Below are positions 1 through 10,734 of a stretch of 64,000 nt of DNA, piece by piece. Position 1 is the first letter of the stretch. The number at the start of each line of letters is the position of its first letter. A program made the translations under genes and the position numbers. The stretch covers positions 28,323,501 through 28,387,500 of the forward strand of contig NC_072475.1 in assembly GCF_027574615.1 (NCBI RefSeq). The letters are read 5' to 3'. The DNA comes from Eptesicus fuscus (taxonomy: Eukaryota > Chordata > Mammalia > Chiroptera > Vespertilionidae). The notes beneath the pieces are model-generated. The model searched no databases and was not told the DNA's origin. It saw only the letters and a program-made list of their open reading frames with translations.

Positions 1-1160
1 TTTGAGATTGCTGAAAAGTAAATGATTATACACACATTTGTATTGGTTTTATTGGTTTTATTAATCACCTCCAGCAATCTTCGCATTCTTTAACTATTTT
101 AGCGACACAGAACCCTTCAAACAGAAAATCAGTAATACTTCTTTCCTGCAATTGTATAACAGAAATATAAAACTATAGTTTAGGACGAGCTTCTGACTAG
201 ATAAATGGTTTTGAACCAAGTCATAAACTTCAGATGACTGAGCAGCTCAGTCCACTAAAATATTGATGTCTTGCTTTAAACATTCCATAAAAATACCAAC
301 TTTGGTTCCCTGAACTTTTCTAACATTTTAAAGATTTCTCTGCCAGGTGCTTTGGGAGGCTTTCAGTAAACTTTTTTACAACTATCCCAGTTGCTTATTT
401 CACACACCATGGATTACAAAGTGACTCTAATTGGTATAACCCTGGCTGTGCACTACAAAGTTGCTTGTTGTGGATTTAAATAATTAGGGGTGGAAGTGTT
501 GGATTAAACATTGAGATCAATAGACCATATTCACTGATTCAAATTGGCCACCAGTCTCACCTCTTTTTGAAGGGCATAAATGAGCTTGCAGAGAAATATT
601 AATTATAGTTGAAATACCTACTTTGTATAGAACAATCTTAGGCTTTTCAAAATGTTTCATCATTTTCAACCTTATAACACTCTGTGAAGTAACATTTAAA
701 AACAGGCAACAGTCATGAATATAATTGAGAGCTTTATCTTTAAAAATATTTAAAATTTTTATTCATATTATGTTCATAATACTTATGAAAATAAGTATGT
801 GGGACCTGTTGTTTTGTGTAAAATATGCCTTTTTGGATACATTATTTATGTTAAAATATTCAGTTATGCCTTCCTGATTTGTCTAGTCTGCAGTTAGTGG
901 CTATAAAACAAATATATAAAATATGCATAGGTAATATTAATTATTTTAAGAACTTCAAAAAAAGCATTACAAGTTACAAATTATTAATTATGCATTTATT
1001 TATTTAAGATTGATTTGTTTTTTAATAATTTAATGACTTTGAAAGGGCATGGTTGTGGTAGAATAGATTCTGTATTTAATGAAGTCTGTAAACAGATGAG
1101 CAGTCTGAGTCAGGCCCAGGTCATAATGGCTATTAACACATATGACCCAAGATAAAGGTC
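1..1160. other. AT-rich non-coding stretch
   Basis: No open reading frame, RNA gene or repeat family is recognisable here. The DNA is AT-rich with short A and T runs, and all reading frames are closed within short distances. Confidence 0.6.
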
Positions 1161-1164
1161 TAGG

Positions 1165-1290
1165 TACTTTGGTTTGGATCCCAGCTTTGCCATTTAGTAG
1201 CTGAATGACCTTGAGAAATCTTTTAATAGTTACTAGTATCAGTTTCCTTCTTTGAAAATATACTCCTGCCTGCCTCACAGGAAAAATATG
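1165..1290 (+). repeat. MIR SINE fragment
   Basis: The order of motifs matches the core and 3' part of the ancient mammalian MIR SINE: a stretch like CCCAGCTTTGCCATTTAGTA, then TGAATGACCTTGAG, then ATCAGTTTCCTTC and a CTGCCTGCCTCACAG segment. It is diverged, as expected for an inactive element of this age. No target duplication is visible. Confidence 0.65.
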
Positions 1291-1299
1291 GGTCTTAGA

Positions 1300-3585
1300 T
1301 ATGGTCATTTATATCAAAGCACTTTACATTTCAAGCCCATAAAAAAATGCAAGTTATTAATACTAATGCCCTGTTGTTACTACATTTTTGTGGATTACTG
1401 GAGAATAATCATATGCCATATGTTCCAGATAGGACAGTCGATCTCATCTATTCTCATTGCTTGTGAACTGAATTTCATCATTTGGGATATCTGATCCTAT
1501 TTATCTTCTGTTCACATATTTCTGGTCTGTCTTTATAGTTCTTGTCAGGGAGATGATAAGTTGGTTGACTTTGAAGGATCTAAATTGTGGTTCTACCACA
1601 AAACCTTAGTTCTGAGAATTTGGATGGTGCTTCCTGAGCCATTCCCTGAAATATATTATCTAGTGTAATATTGAGGAAATAACAAATAAACTAAAAAACT
1701 GAGATGGGATTTACAGCCCAGCTGTGACTCTCCATTTGTCTTTCTCAACCCTACTCTTCTATTACTGATAGAAGGTCCTCTTCTATTGCCATCATTCTTT
1801 GATATAGGTCTGTGAGTGAGTTAATCCTGAAGGAAAAGTCAAGATATTCATAAATTCTAAAGACATACCATTCATTATCTGCCTCACTACTTCTGTTAAA
1901 ATGAAAAATACTTTCATGAGTATTGACCAACCATGTTAAATGACATTTGGCTAATGTTATATTTGTTAGGAATGTGGCTTTGCCCCATTTTATCTTTCCT
2001 CATTTTTGTGGTTGAGAAAATACCAGAATTTGAGGTTCCACTCAAATTTTAAGGTTTTAGATTTTTCAAGATATTGCTGTTTAGCTTGATCTGAAGGATG
2101 GGTTCATCAGTTAATTGTGTAAACATGGAGATAAAAAATAATGCAATAATATTTTCAATTATATTTTATTGTTCTTTAATAGTGTAGCTCTTTTAATGTG
2201 TCATTGTTTTCCTGCCTCAATTTTCCCCACTCTTTTCCTTAATCAAGAGTGTTTTAAAATTTATTCTAGTGCCTCTATTATAATTTTCCTTGCATCATTT
2301 AAAAATTAATAAAAATGCATAGTATATAAAACATTTTTCCTTATTAACATTAAAATAATTTTGAAACATTTATGGACTCTGAAAGGATGATTTCTAAATT
2401 ATAAAAGACATTTCTAGGTAAACATATGGTAATATTCTTTATCTAAGCATATTATGTTTGATACATATACATTTCAAGAGAGATCAAAGCTATTCATTCA
2501 AACTTTTCATAATAGCCACTGAACACTTAGTTGTTATATAGGACTGACTCATAGGGCTAAACAGGACATGGAAAAATTGCAAAATATGACATTTGTTATT
2601 TAGAATTGTACAATATAAATGGAAAGGATATATAAACAGGCACACTCACTCATGTTGGCTACAGGAAATATTACTTTTTGTTCACTACTTCCTTATACAG
2701 TGCCTGACACTAGTAAATATTCAGTAAGAATTTTGAATGAGTAAAGAAACAAATGGCACAGCCAAAAGAGTGAAGTTAATGAGACATAAATAGTATTTGC
2801 CTCTGTACAAAATGGCAAAATGCATTCCAAGTGAAGATTATTTCAGAATATTTAAAGATGGTGAAGTGTTTCTATCTGTTTATGTCAGCCAATGAAATTC
2901 TTACTACACAGACTCTTACCGCAACAAATTTCTAAAAATCGTTTTTGCTGACTTTTCTACTTCCCATCTCCTGAACTTTCTACTTCTCTAGAATCCACAG
3001 ACAAACCCTTTGTAGTTTTATCAGTTTCTCTGGATCTTCCCTTCACATTCGTGCTCTAATCAAAACTTGCCCTCCCTTGGGCGAATTACTTACCCAGAAC
3101 CCTCTCAGGTGTTTGCCAATTTGCTACCCTCATCATTCATACCATTTAGAGATGAGATAAAAATCATCCTGGCTCCTCACTGCTACTTGTAGATCTTCTT
3201 CTAGAATAAACAAACAAACAAAAATATTTTAATTCAATGTGTTTGCATACTACAACTACAACCTCTCCTTGTTGCACACCCTGGGTTACATTTATGAAGG
3301 TTTTTAGCTCTAGACTCACAATTGGTTCATTTTATGGAGTTCTTATAATTTATGGTGATTCTAATATTTGTTTAGATTATATTTCAGTATGTTGGTTTCT
3401 CAGTTGACTGATATTTTCTCTTTTAATAAATGTTTTCCATTTAGCTGCTCACTCAAATTATCACCCCTTATCATTTGTCATTAAGAGCAAAGTTAATGCT
3501 TTCATGTTCTCAATTTCCATCATCACAGTTTCTCCTCTCTCACTGTCTAATTCTTCTCAATATCTTTTCTGACTGATCATCTTCT
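1300..3585. other. Non-coding stretch, little recognisable
   Basis: AT-rich sequence without a supportable gene. Around 2690-2745 a segment reading GTGCCTGACACTAGTAAATA followed by a GAATGAGTAAAG tail resembles an L2 or MIR 3' end, but it is short. Nothing else stands out. Confidence 0.5.
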
Positions 3586-3589
3586 TGAC

Positions 3590-4598
3590 CCCTAGATGTC
3601 TGTGAGTGAGTTAATACCCAGAGCTTGGTCCTCATGTATATATTACCTTGTCTTTCTATGCTTACTCTCCTGTGATTTCATCCAATCTCACAGTTGTAGC
3701 ATTACATCCAAGAGTCTTGATACATTTACATTAAAGTCTAAGCAATATATCACTGTCCACAAGCAAGTCCAGAACAAGACTGTTGACTTTTTTATCCAGA
3801 CCTCCTTCTTCTCCAGTGTTTTTTTTTTTTTATCCCAATAAATGTCATCTTTCCAGTTGCTCAAGCAAAAAACAGTGCATTTATTCTTGATTATTCTCTT
3901 TCTTTCAAATTCCACATTCAAACTATTGAAACCTATATTTAAACTATATTGTTTATATTCCAAAAACAGTGCCTAAGATAACATAGTTTTCCAGTATTAT
4001 TCAAAGAGTTCCCAAATGGTGTCTCTGCTCCCACCCTGATCCTTTCAAAATTTAAGCTGATTGTGTTATTTCTCTGCTTTAAAACATTCAAATGTTTCTT
4101 ATTTCAGAATAAGATGCAAAATTTTTACAAAGGTCTATAGGCTCTAACTTTTCTGGTTTCCCTATTATGTAGTTCACCTAATTCACTAATAGTCCCATGT
4201 CCCCTCCCTTCTAGCCAAAAAGGACTCCTTATAGTTTCTCAGCTATGCCAGGTCCTTTTGTACTTCAAGGTCTTTGAAATTGCTACTTTTTTGGCCTGGA
4301 ATACTACTTCCCCAGATAATCTACATTTTTCACCTCCACACCTACTTCAGGTACCTTCTAGAAAACTTCCTAGCTCATCTTCTTCTCAATGAGACCTTCA
4401 TTACCAGTCATCTGAAATTCTCCTCTCCTAGCAATCCCCTTCCTTGATATTAATGTACTCATAAAATTTATGACCTTTGACATAATGTACATATTACTAA
4501 ATTTCTGGTCTCCTTCTTCCCACTTGGCATGTAAGCATTATGGTAGAAGGTATGTTTGCTTGTTTTCCCCCATCATATCCCCAGTGGCTTGTACAGAA
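3590..4598 (+). repeat. Ancient L2-like LINE relic, 5' portion (split by Helitron)
   Basis: Long pyrimidine-rich segment with the motif order of an old mammalian LINE 3' region: a CAGTTGCTCAAGCAAAAAAC segment near 3855, a TTTTTGGCCTGGAATACTAC segment near 4290, and a terminal CCAGTGGCTTGTACAG near 4582. The reading frame is broken many times, so this is a dead copy. The element resumes at 4846 after the Helitron insertion. The family assignment (L2 or another CR1-clade element) is by remembered consensus, and the upstream boundary is approximate. Confidence 0.55.
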
Positions 4599-4845
4599 TC
4601 CTATATAATACAAGAGTAATATGCAAATTGTCCACTCGACCAGGAGTTCGACCGGGAGTTCAACCAGGGGGCAGGGCTGCAAAGCCAACTGCCCCTGGTC
4701 CCTCTCCCCAGCTGGCCCCACCCCCAATTGCCCACACACACACCGATTGGGAGCGGGGCCAGCCGGCCAACCACCTGAGGCCCCTCTCTCCAGCTGGTTC
4801 AACCCCACTCCCACCAGTGCAGGAATTCATGCACCAGGCCTCTAG
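4599..4845 (+). mobile_element. Non-autonomous HeliBat-type Helitron, 247 bp
   Basis: Begins TCCTATATAATACAAGAG with the ATATGCAAATTGTCC segment typical of bat Helitrons, and ends with a short palindrome around GAATTC, then CAGGCCTCTAG. The flanks are A on the left and T on the right, the normal Helitron target with no duplication. It encodes nothing. It interrupts the L2-like relic, and the two relic halves join cleanly when the insert is ignored, which dates it as younger. Confidence 0.93.
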
Positions 4846-4890
4846 TGTGGAATATAATTGATGTTATTTGTTGAATGAATGAGAGAATAG
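4846..4890 (+). repeat. L2-like LINE relic, 3' end
   Basis: TGTGGAATATAATTGATG then TTTGTTGAATGAATGAGAG is a typical L2-like 3' terminus with its short GAATGA-type tail. It continues the element that stops at 4598. Confidence 0.6.
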
Positions 4891-5049
4891 TGAATAAAGA
4901 CTAGGATTATAACAGAGTAGAGAGAGTCTTTATTGCCAGCCTAAAGAACTAAGATTAATATCTTACAAAACTATCCACTTCCCTACTTCTCTAGTGCTTT
5001 CAACATTTCTCACTCCTAAAATTGTCTCCAGGCTTTTTTTATTTTTCAA

Positions 5050-5190
5050 CTACCACAACACTGCCAGAGTCATTTTATTTCTAAAATAATGTGTCCATGT
5101 TACTCACATTCTCAAAGCCTTTCATTGGTTTCCTATTTCCCAGTAGATTAATTCCAATTCCTTTCTGTACTTCAGGACAGAAATAAGACT
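5050..5190 (+). repeat. Possible L2-like LINE fragment
   Basis: The segment CTGCCAGAGTCATTTTATTT, followed by CCTTTCATTGGTTTCCTATT and a stretch like AATTCCAATTCCTTTCTG, resembles the conserved LINE 3' region seen at 3590-4598. It is short and diverged, so the call is tentative. Confidence 0.4.
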
Positions 5191-5342
5191 ATTGAAGACA
5201 GCTTACCAGAAAGGCATTTTTACCAAGTTTGCCTCCAGGACTTCACAGAATACTTATTGTATTAGTTAGGAAACTCAATTTTATCTAGTTAACTATACAA
5301 AATGCTAGCCTAACTATTCTTTAATTCAATTGTTTATCTTTA

Positions 5343-5897
5343 TCCTATCTAATAAAAGAGCAATATGCAAATTGACCATCACTCCAACACACAAGATGGC
5401 TGCCCCCATGTGGACACAAGATGGATGCCACAAGATGGCCAGCAGGGGAGGGCAGTTGAGGGTGACCAGGCCAGCAGAGGAGGGAAGTTGGGGGCGACCG
5501 GGCCTGCAGGGAAGGGCAGCTGGGGGGGACCCTGGCCTGCAGGGGAGGGCAGTTAGGGGTGACCAGGCCTGTAGGGGAGGGCAGTTAGGGGCAAACAGGC
5601 TGGCAGGGGAGCAGTTAGGCATCAATCAGGCTGGTAGGGGAGTGGTTAGGGGGTGATCAGGCTGGCAGGCAGAAGCGGTTAGGGACAATCAGGAAGGCAG
5701 GCAGGTGAGCAGTTTGGAGCCAGCAGTCATGGATTGTGAGAGGGATGTCTGACTGCCCGTTTAGGCCCACAGGGATTGGGCCTAAACCGGCAGTCGGACA
5801 TCCCTCGAGGGGTCTCAGATTGGAGAGGGTGCAGACTGGGCTAGGGACACACTCCCCCCCCCCCACCGTACACAAATTTCATGCACCAGACCTCTAG
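5343..5897 (+). mobile_element. HeliBat-type Helitron, 555 bp, with internal minisatellite and hairpin
   Basis: Starts TCCTATCTAATAAAAGAG and ends in a 3' palindrome (ACAAATTTCATGCACCAGAC) followed by CTCTAG, between host A and T. The interior has three parts: a head with repeated AAGATGG motifs, a degenerate tandem array of about 31 bp units (GGGGAGGGCAGTTAGGGG type) at about 5430-5700, and a long imperfect hairpin at 5739-5806 whose arms read GGGATGTCTGACTGCCCG and its near complement. No transposase is encoded; mobilisation would need an autonomous Rep/helicase copy elsewhere. Confidence 0.93.
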
Positions 5898-6299
5898 TAT
5901 GGTATAAAATTTTGGTTGAGATTGATATTATGGAATGAAAGTTTTATGAAACTCTACATAACTAAATGCATAATTATAAACAACCATTTGTACTATACAG
6001 TGCAATTCTGACATTAATTGTTTAAAAATGATGCAAACTTAGCTCAATGTGGCTTAGGGAAATTACTATTCTGCTTTAATATAAAACATATGTTATAATT
6101 CTGCATTTAGTTAAAGTGGTGAAATTGTTATTCTCCCTTAAAAATAGAATATTTTAGAAAAAACATTTGTGTGTTGGGAGGAACCTGTTGTGTGCCATCT
6201 TGTAGAGAAACAAATGCAGTTGAATCCAAGTTTTCCATACTATACCCCCACACTGACCCACGCCTATCCCACAAACTATATTTTTAATGTTGCATATGT

Positions 6300-6394
6300 T
6301 TAAAATTCAGAAGAGTTTTCCTGAAACGACCTGCATGATATTTTGGCATAATCCATAGAAAAGTTTGTCTGAACCATAGCAGCATTATTTACAA
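6300..6394 (+). repeat. L1 relic, 5' portion before a Helitron insertion
   Basis: CCATAGCAGCATTATTTACAA matches the well-known L1 segment at the end of ORF2 and start of the 3' UTR. It continues at 7634 with TAGCTAAGATGTGGAAACAG, so the L1 was split by the Helitron between them. The 5' limit is uncertain. Confidence 0.65.
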
Positions 6395-6586
6395 CTAGAG
6401 GCCCAGTGCACGAAATTCATGCAGGGGTAGGGGAGGGTCCCTCAGCCCGCCTGCACCCTCTCCAATCCGGGACCCTTCAGGGGATATCCGACTGCCAGTT
6501 TAGGCCCACAGTTTTCAGAGATGACAGTTCCATTGTTGTTTCTTTCTTTTCGTACTTAAACCCATTGAAATTAGTAGGTATTAAAA

Positions 6587-6615
6587 GTGTGTATACATTT
6601 TGGGGGGACACCCTG
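6587..6615 (-). mobile_element. Mariner-type terminal sequence inside the Helitron
   Basis: On the minus strand the segment starts TA then CAGGGTGTCCCCCCAAAATG and continues into GTATACACAC, the form of a Tc1/mariner inverted terminus. No matching second terminus is visible within the Helitron, so this is a truncated piece or was carried in with captured DNA. Confidence 0.5.
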
Positions 6616-7336
6616 TATATCTCTAGTCAGTGGTGAAAGAAACCAATGACAGATTTGGAACCCCCAGACAGGGAACCTCGCTCACTCCCCGCATGTCTCC
6701 CCACTCTGCTTTCCACCTTTGTGGACAGTGGGAAAATCAATGTTTTCTCTCATTAACTCGGAAAAGCAAGTACTGTCACCCCCTGCCCGGAAGGAGTGCT
6801 CTAAGCCCTGAGTGAGCGAGGCTCAGTCAGGGCGGCCTTCGTTCATGGGCCACGGCACCCCAAGTGCACATTCCTCCTCTGCAATCACCCGACTCTCCCA
6901 CCATTTCACTGAGAGGACAGACCTCCTCGCCTCCTCTGGGTTCTTGACCGTGAACACTGACCGAGGGCACCCCAGTGAGGGCCACCCCACACCCACCAGG
7001 TATGTCTGTCTGCACCTGCTCCCACCTCAGTACCTGCATTAGCCCTATGGAAGCGATCTCGTTGCCACACTGTCATCTCACAGCCACCCTCCCCAAGCAC
7101 CCAGACATACTCCAAAGGACGTGAGCATGCCAAAGGGGACGTGCGCACATTGTGTGGGGGATGTAGGCATGCAGGGGTTGATGGAAGTGTGGTGGAGTGG
7201 GAAGGGGAACATGCACATCTGTGGTCTGGGACTATTGCACACGTGTGGGTGACAGCACAGATCTGTAAACCCGTGAGGCGCGGCCAGGAGGATGTCAATC
7301 TGGCCCACTGCCATGGCTGTCCCTGCGCTCGCGCAC

Positions 7337-7453
7337 TTTCTGCGCCAGGAGGCGGGACTGGTGCAGCTGCTCCTAGGCACTGATGGCCCACAGGCACTGC
7401 TTCAGCTCAGCCCGCAGGCTCTGCTTGGCACCGCTCACAGCTGCTGCCGCCAT
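7337..7453 (-). pseudogene. MTHFS: Captured MTHFS exon 1 (5-formyltetrahydrofolate cyclo-ligase), broken
   Basis: Translating the minus strand from the ATG at 7453 gives MAAAAVSGAKQSLRAELKQ, then CLWAISA, a TAG stop at codon 27 (7373-7375), and after it EQLHQSRLLAQK. This follows the known N-terminus of mammalian MTHFS closely, including the AAAAVS start, the ELKQ core and the QSR-L-QK end, with Glu27 replaced by the stop. After codon 39 comes GTGCGCGAG, which looks like the intron 1 splice donor, so exon 1 was taken as genomic DNA and not as mRNA. MTHFS converts 5-formyltetrahydrofolate to 5,10-methenyltetrahydrofolate in the cytosol; only about 39 of some 200 residues are here, so no enzyme can be made. 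The fragment lies in the same orientation as the Helitron. Upstream sequence to about 7580, including an ACCAATCAG box, may be part of the gene's promoter, and 7336 downwards is probably intron 1. Confidence 0.85.
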
Positions 7454-7633
7454 GTGGGGAGTACAGACTGACCTCTACCAGGCCCTACCTCCCTCGCCCC
7501 CATCCTCAATGCTGAAAGTCCCCACTCACCTACGCCTGCTGCCCACACAGCCTGCTGATTGGTCATTACTGTGACAGCATCCCAACCAATTTGCATATTA
7601 CCCTATTATTAGTATAGATATTATTAGTATAGA

Positions 7634-8075
7634 TAGCTAAGATGTGGAAACAGCTAAATCTCTTACCCTTTGAGACAGAATGGATGGACCTTGAGAGTAT
7701 TATGCTAAGTGAAATAAGCCAGGCATAGAAAGACAACTATCACATGATCTCACTTATATGTGGAATCTAATGAACATAATAAACTGACGAACAAAATAGG
7801 TCCGGAGTCATAGATGCATGGAGCAGAATGACAGATTTCAGAAGGGAGATGGGTAAGAGGAACAGGAAGAGATTAACCAAATCTCTTATATATACACACA
7901 AACACATAGCCCATGAACACAGACAATAGTGTGGGAAAGCTCTGGGGTAGGATGGATTCTGGGTGGAGGGTGCCAAAGGAGGAGAAATGGGGCATATCTG
8001 TAATACTGTCCACAGTAAACAAATAATAAATAGGCCAGCAAGTGAGGTGGCTGCTCAAAAAAATTTTTTTAAAAA
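7634..8075 (+). repeat. L1 relic, 3' UTR portion
   Basis: Continues the L1 cut at 6394. Recognisable 3' UTR motifs are GGATGGACCTTGAGAGTATT, ATGCTAAGTGAAATAAGCCA and ATGATCTCACTTATATGTGG, ending in an A-rich tail near 8060-8075. The same 3' UTR type, in a younger version, is found at 48231-48535. Confidence 0.8.
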
Positions 8076-8079
8076 GGGA

Positions 8080-8635
8080 AGTCACATATTTTGTTAGATA
8101 GCCCTTTCTGAAGCAGGAGGTGTGATTGAAACAACAGGCTTTGATGATCCATATGATATTAGGCTCTGATATATATGATATTCGTTCTTCCAGAGACCAC
8201 CTGTTCACCAATAACTTGTAGCTAATTTTTTAAACAATTGTGCAGATATTACTTAATTAGTCCTTTCTTTTACCCAAACACCCATGCATCACTGCTTAAA
8301 AATAAGTAATTCCATATGTATTCAAAGTTGGCATCATCAGTAAGTAAAACATGGTGCCCATAAAACCTCAGTGATTATCTAAATTCCCTTCTGCAGTTGT
8401 GAAAAATGATATTGCTTTTTGGTAACCCACATCACAATCACAGCAGGATATTTAAGTCCTTAATTTACACTTCTTTTGTCATTGCAGAGCTTTAGTAATA
8501 TAAAAAAATAATATTTTTTAAATGTTGGTATGTCTGTAATGTAAATCAGGTACAGATGAAACCTAGTTTCTTTTCATCGTTAGCAAAAGCACTTTAAATC
8601 TCTGAGGCAGAAAAATTACAAATAATTTATGCAGA
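8080..8635. other. Non-coding stretch, nothing recognised
   Basis: No gene or repeat family could be identified. The reading frames are short and AT-rich. Confidence 0.5.
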
Positions 8636-8639
8636 TACT

Positions 8640-9255
8640 CCATCCTTAAAGAGGGGGAACATAATCCACAACTCTAAGTGTGGGTTATGCATAAGGACTT
8701 TCCTCCAAAAATTAGAGTATGGAGAGGGAGGGGAAAAATAACTTTACAGCAGAGAAACTGGCAAATGCTCCCCTAGCCAGGTGATTAAGGTTAGCATCAA
8801 CAGTCATATTGACAGTGTGCATCCTTGATTTGATATGAAGACAATGTCACTTCTCTGTGATCTTCCGTCCAATTGAGAAATATTCTACACTATTTGGCTA
8901 GTAATCATCAAAACTGTCAAGGTCATCAAAAACAAAGAACATCTGAGAAACTGCAACAACCAACATGAGCTAAAGGAGACATAATTAATAAATGTAAAGT
9001 GGTATCCTAGATACGATACTCAAATAGAAAAATGATATTGGGGAAAACTAAGAAAATCTTATTAAAGTATATAATTTAGTTCATCATAATGTATCAATGT
9101 TTGCTCATTACCTGTGACAACTTTACTATATTAAAATAAGATATTAATAATAAGAAAAACTTGGTATGTAATATTGAATAACTCTTTGTACTATCTTTGC
9201 AATAATTCTGTAAGTCTAAAGCTGTTCTAAAGTTTAAAGTTTATTTTAAAAATAA
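8640..9255 (+). repeat. Old L1 (L1M-type) 3' UTR
   Basis: The motif series of old mammalian L1 3' UTRs is present in order: AACATAATCCACAACTCTAA, CTTTACAGCAGAGAAACTGG, AGCCAGGTGATTAAGG, CAAAACTGTCAAGGTCATCA, GTGGTATCCTAGATACGATA and finally CTAAAGCTGTTCTAAAGTTT with a TTTATTTTAAAAA end. It is heavily diverged with internal deletions. The 5' end is truncated. Confidence 0.85.
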
Positions 9256-9336
9256 GTATAGTTTATCCCAAGCTCATAATGATTATAGCAAAATGTCTAA
9301 TGACAGGCATATGAAGAATATGTTTATTGAACATCT

Positions 9337-9599
9337 AAAGATGAGATTATTTGCGCCCAGCTGGCATGGTTCATTGGTTGAGAGTCGACCTATGAACCAG
9401 GAGGTTACAATACGATTCACGGTCATGGCACATGCCGGGATTGCGGGCTCTATCCCCAGTGTGGGGAGTGCAGGAAGCAGCTGATCAATGATTCTCTCTC
9501 ATCATTGATGTTTCTGTCTCTCTCCCCTTCTCCTTTTCTTCCAGAAATCAATAAAAAAAATATATTTTAAAAATAAATAAATAAAGATGAGATTATTTG
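9337..9599 (+). mobile_element. VES-type SINE with 17 bp target duplications
   Basis: The SINE body is 9354-9582: a tRNA-like head (GCCCAGCTGGCATGGTTC), a TCTCTCATCATTGATGTTTC body and a GAAATCAATAAAAAAAATAT tail. The 17 bp AAAGATGAGATTATTTG at 9337-9353 is repeated exactly at 9583-9599, the signature of L1-mediated target-primed insertion. The A box is eroded. Confidence 0.93.
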
Positions 9600-10074
9600 G
9601 GGATATGTTCTATTTAATTCAATATGTTATATTTAGTTTCTTGCACTTGATGCAAGACATTGAGGAGCAAACTGGAATGGGAAAGATTAGACAGTCATTT
9701 AGTAAAGTGGTGTCTTGATTCAGGCTGCTGTAAAAAAATATGTATATTCCCACCCCTTTTAGAAAGTTCCCATTATTCTGCTACATTTTATGAAAGATCT
9801 AAATTACTATCTGTTTTCACTAACCAAAATAAACCCAAAGAGGATTTTCACTTTTACTAAATTAACTTTAGCATTTATTTTGCAGCAAGTGGCTATTGAA
9901 ACGGTGCATGCCCACAGCAGCGAGAACAGTGCTGCTTTTACTATATGTTAGTGTTCTTTTGGGTTTTATGTGTATCTGATTTGGAATGATTTGGTAGGTT
10001 TGTTTTGGGGGTGTCTGGGGATGCTCACGATTTATTTTTTCTATATGAAATAATGGTAATTTATTGCTTCTTTG
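9600..10074. other. Non-coding stretch
   Basis: No gene or repeat family recognised between the SINE and the hAT element. Confidence 0.5.
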
Positions 10075-10691
10075 CTTTACACCAAGCATGTCAAACTCAA
10101 AGGCTAACACGGACCAAATAAACAAGGTTTAAGTTTCTGTGGGCCACAAAAAAAACAAAAGCTTCAATTTTCATAGAAATGTAGGTTTATTTCGATAGAG
10201 ATATGCTGAATACAAAGGGCTGAAATCAATGAGTAACCATTAACATAAAATAATAGAACATTTTAATAAAAATTTCTTGGACATTAACTTACCAGACACT
10301 GAATAACTGCAAAAATTAATAAGCATAAGCAAATAAAGCTATTTTTCTTGTTCTCCGAAAGTGAAATATTTCCTGTTGTGCACACCAAACAGGTCAGTCC
10401 AAGACTAATGAGGTGGCAATCGGCTGCTAAAATATTCGCTGCTGGTATTAGTGGAGAGAAATGGTGCACCTGCGTGTAAGGCACATAAGGGAAATGAATG
10501 CAACACGATTATAGTAACCAGTCATTAGCAAACGTTGTAGTTCGTTATTAATGATCATGTATAACAGGATAGTGTAAAACGTTTTCATTAAAACTTTTCT
10601 TACATACCGTTATATTGCCTGGGCCACAAAAATATTCGTTGTGGGCCACATGTGGCCCTCTGGCTGAGAGTTTGATATGTTTGCTTAACAC
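10075..10691 (+). mobile_element. Non-autonomous hAT transposon, 601 bp, with 8 bp target duplication
   Basis: The element is 10083-10683. Its ends are imperfect inverted repeats: CAAGCATGTCAAACTC on the left and, read on the minus strand, CAAACATATCAAACTC on the right. The flanks CTTTACAC (10075-10082) and CTTAACAC (10684-10691) agree at seven of eight bases, the duplication length of hAT transposons. No transposase frame survives. Sub-terminal GGGCCACA motifs occur near both ends. The strand given is arbitrary. Confidence 0.8.
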
Positions 10692-10734
10692 CATTTTGGC
10701 TTATGAGAGGTTTTGTTAGGAATGCTCTATTTTT

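Larger units (their letters stand above)
6395..7633 (-). mobile_element. 1.24 kb Helitron carrying captured host gene sequence
   Basis: Read on the minus strand, the element starts at 7633 with the bat Helitron 5' end (GGGTAATATGCAAATTGG) and ends at 6395 with the hairpin region and CTAG. The flanks are A and T, and the surrounding L1 reads through when the insert is removed. The terminal parts (about 7585-7633 and 6395-6511) match other Helitrons in the window. The roughly 1 kb between them does not: it is GC-richer and holds a host-gene fragment (MTHFS exon 1 at 7337-7453) and a mariner-type terminus (6587-6615). The 5' end has a 15 bp direct duplication. Which L1-compatible end is correct (7618 or 7633) was decided by the host L1 continuing at 7634. 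Confidence 0.92.

Noticed and set aside
5430..5700. Regularly spaced repeats that could suggest a CRISPR array
   Set aside because: The units are contiguous, degenerate minisatellite copies without unique spacers, inside a Helitron of a mammalian genome.
6906..7397. 163-codon minus-strand frame over the captured MTHFS region
   Set aside because: It is in a different phase from the MTHFS reading and crosses the presumed intron; open by chance in GC-rich sequence.
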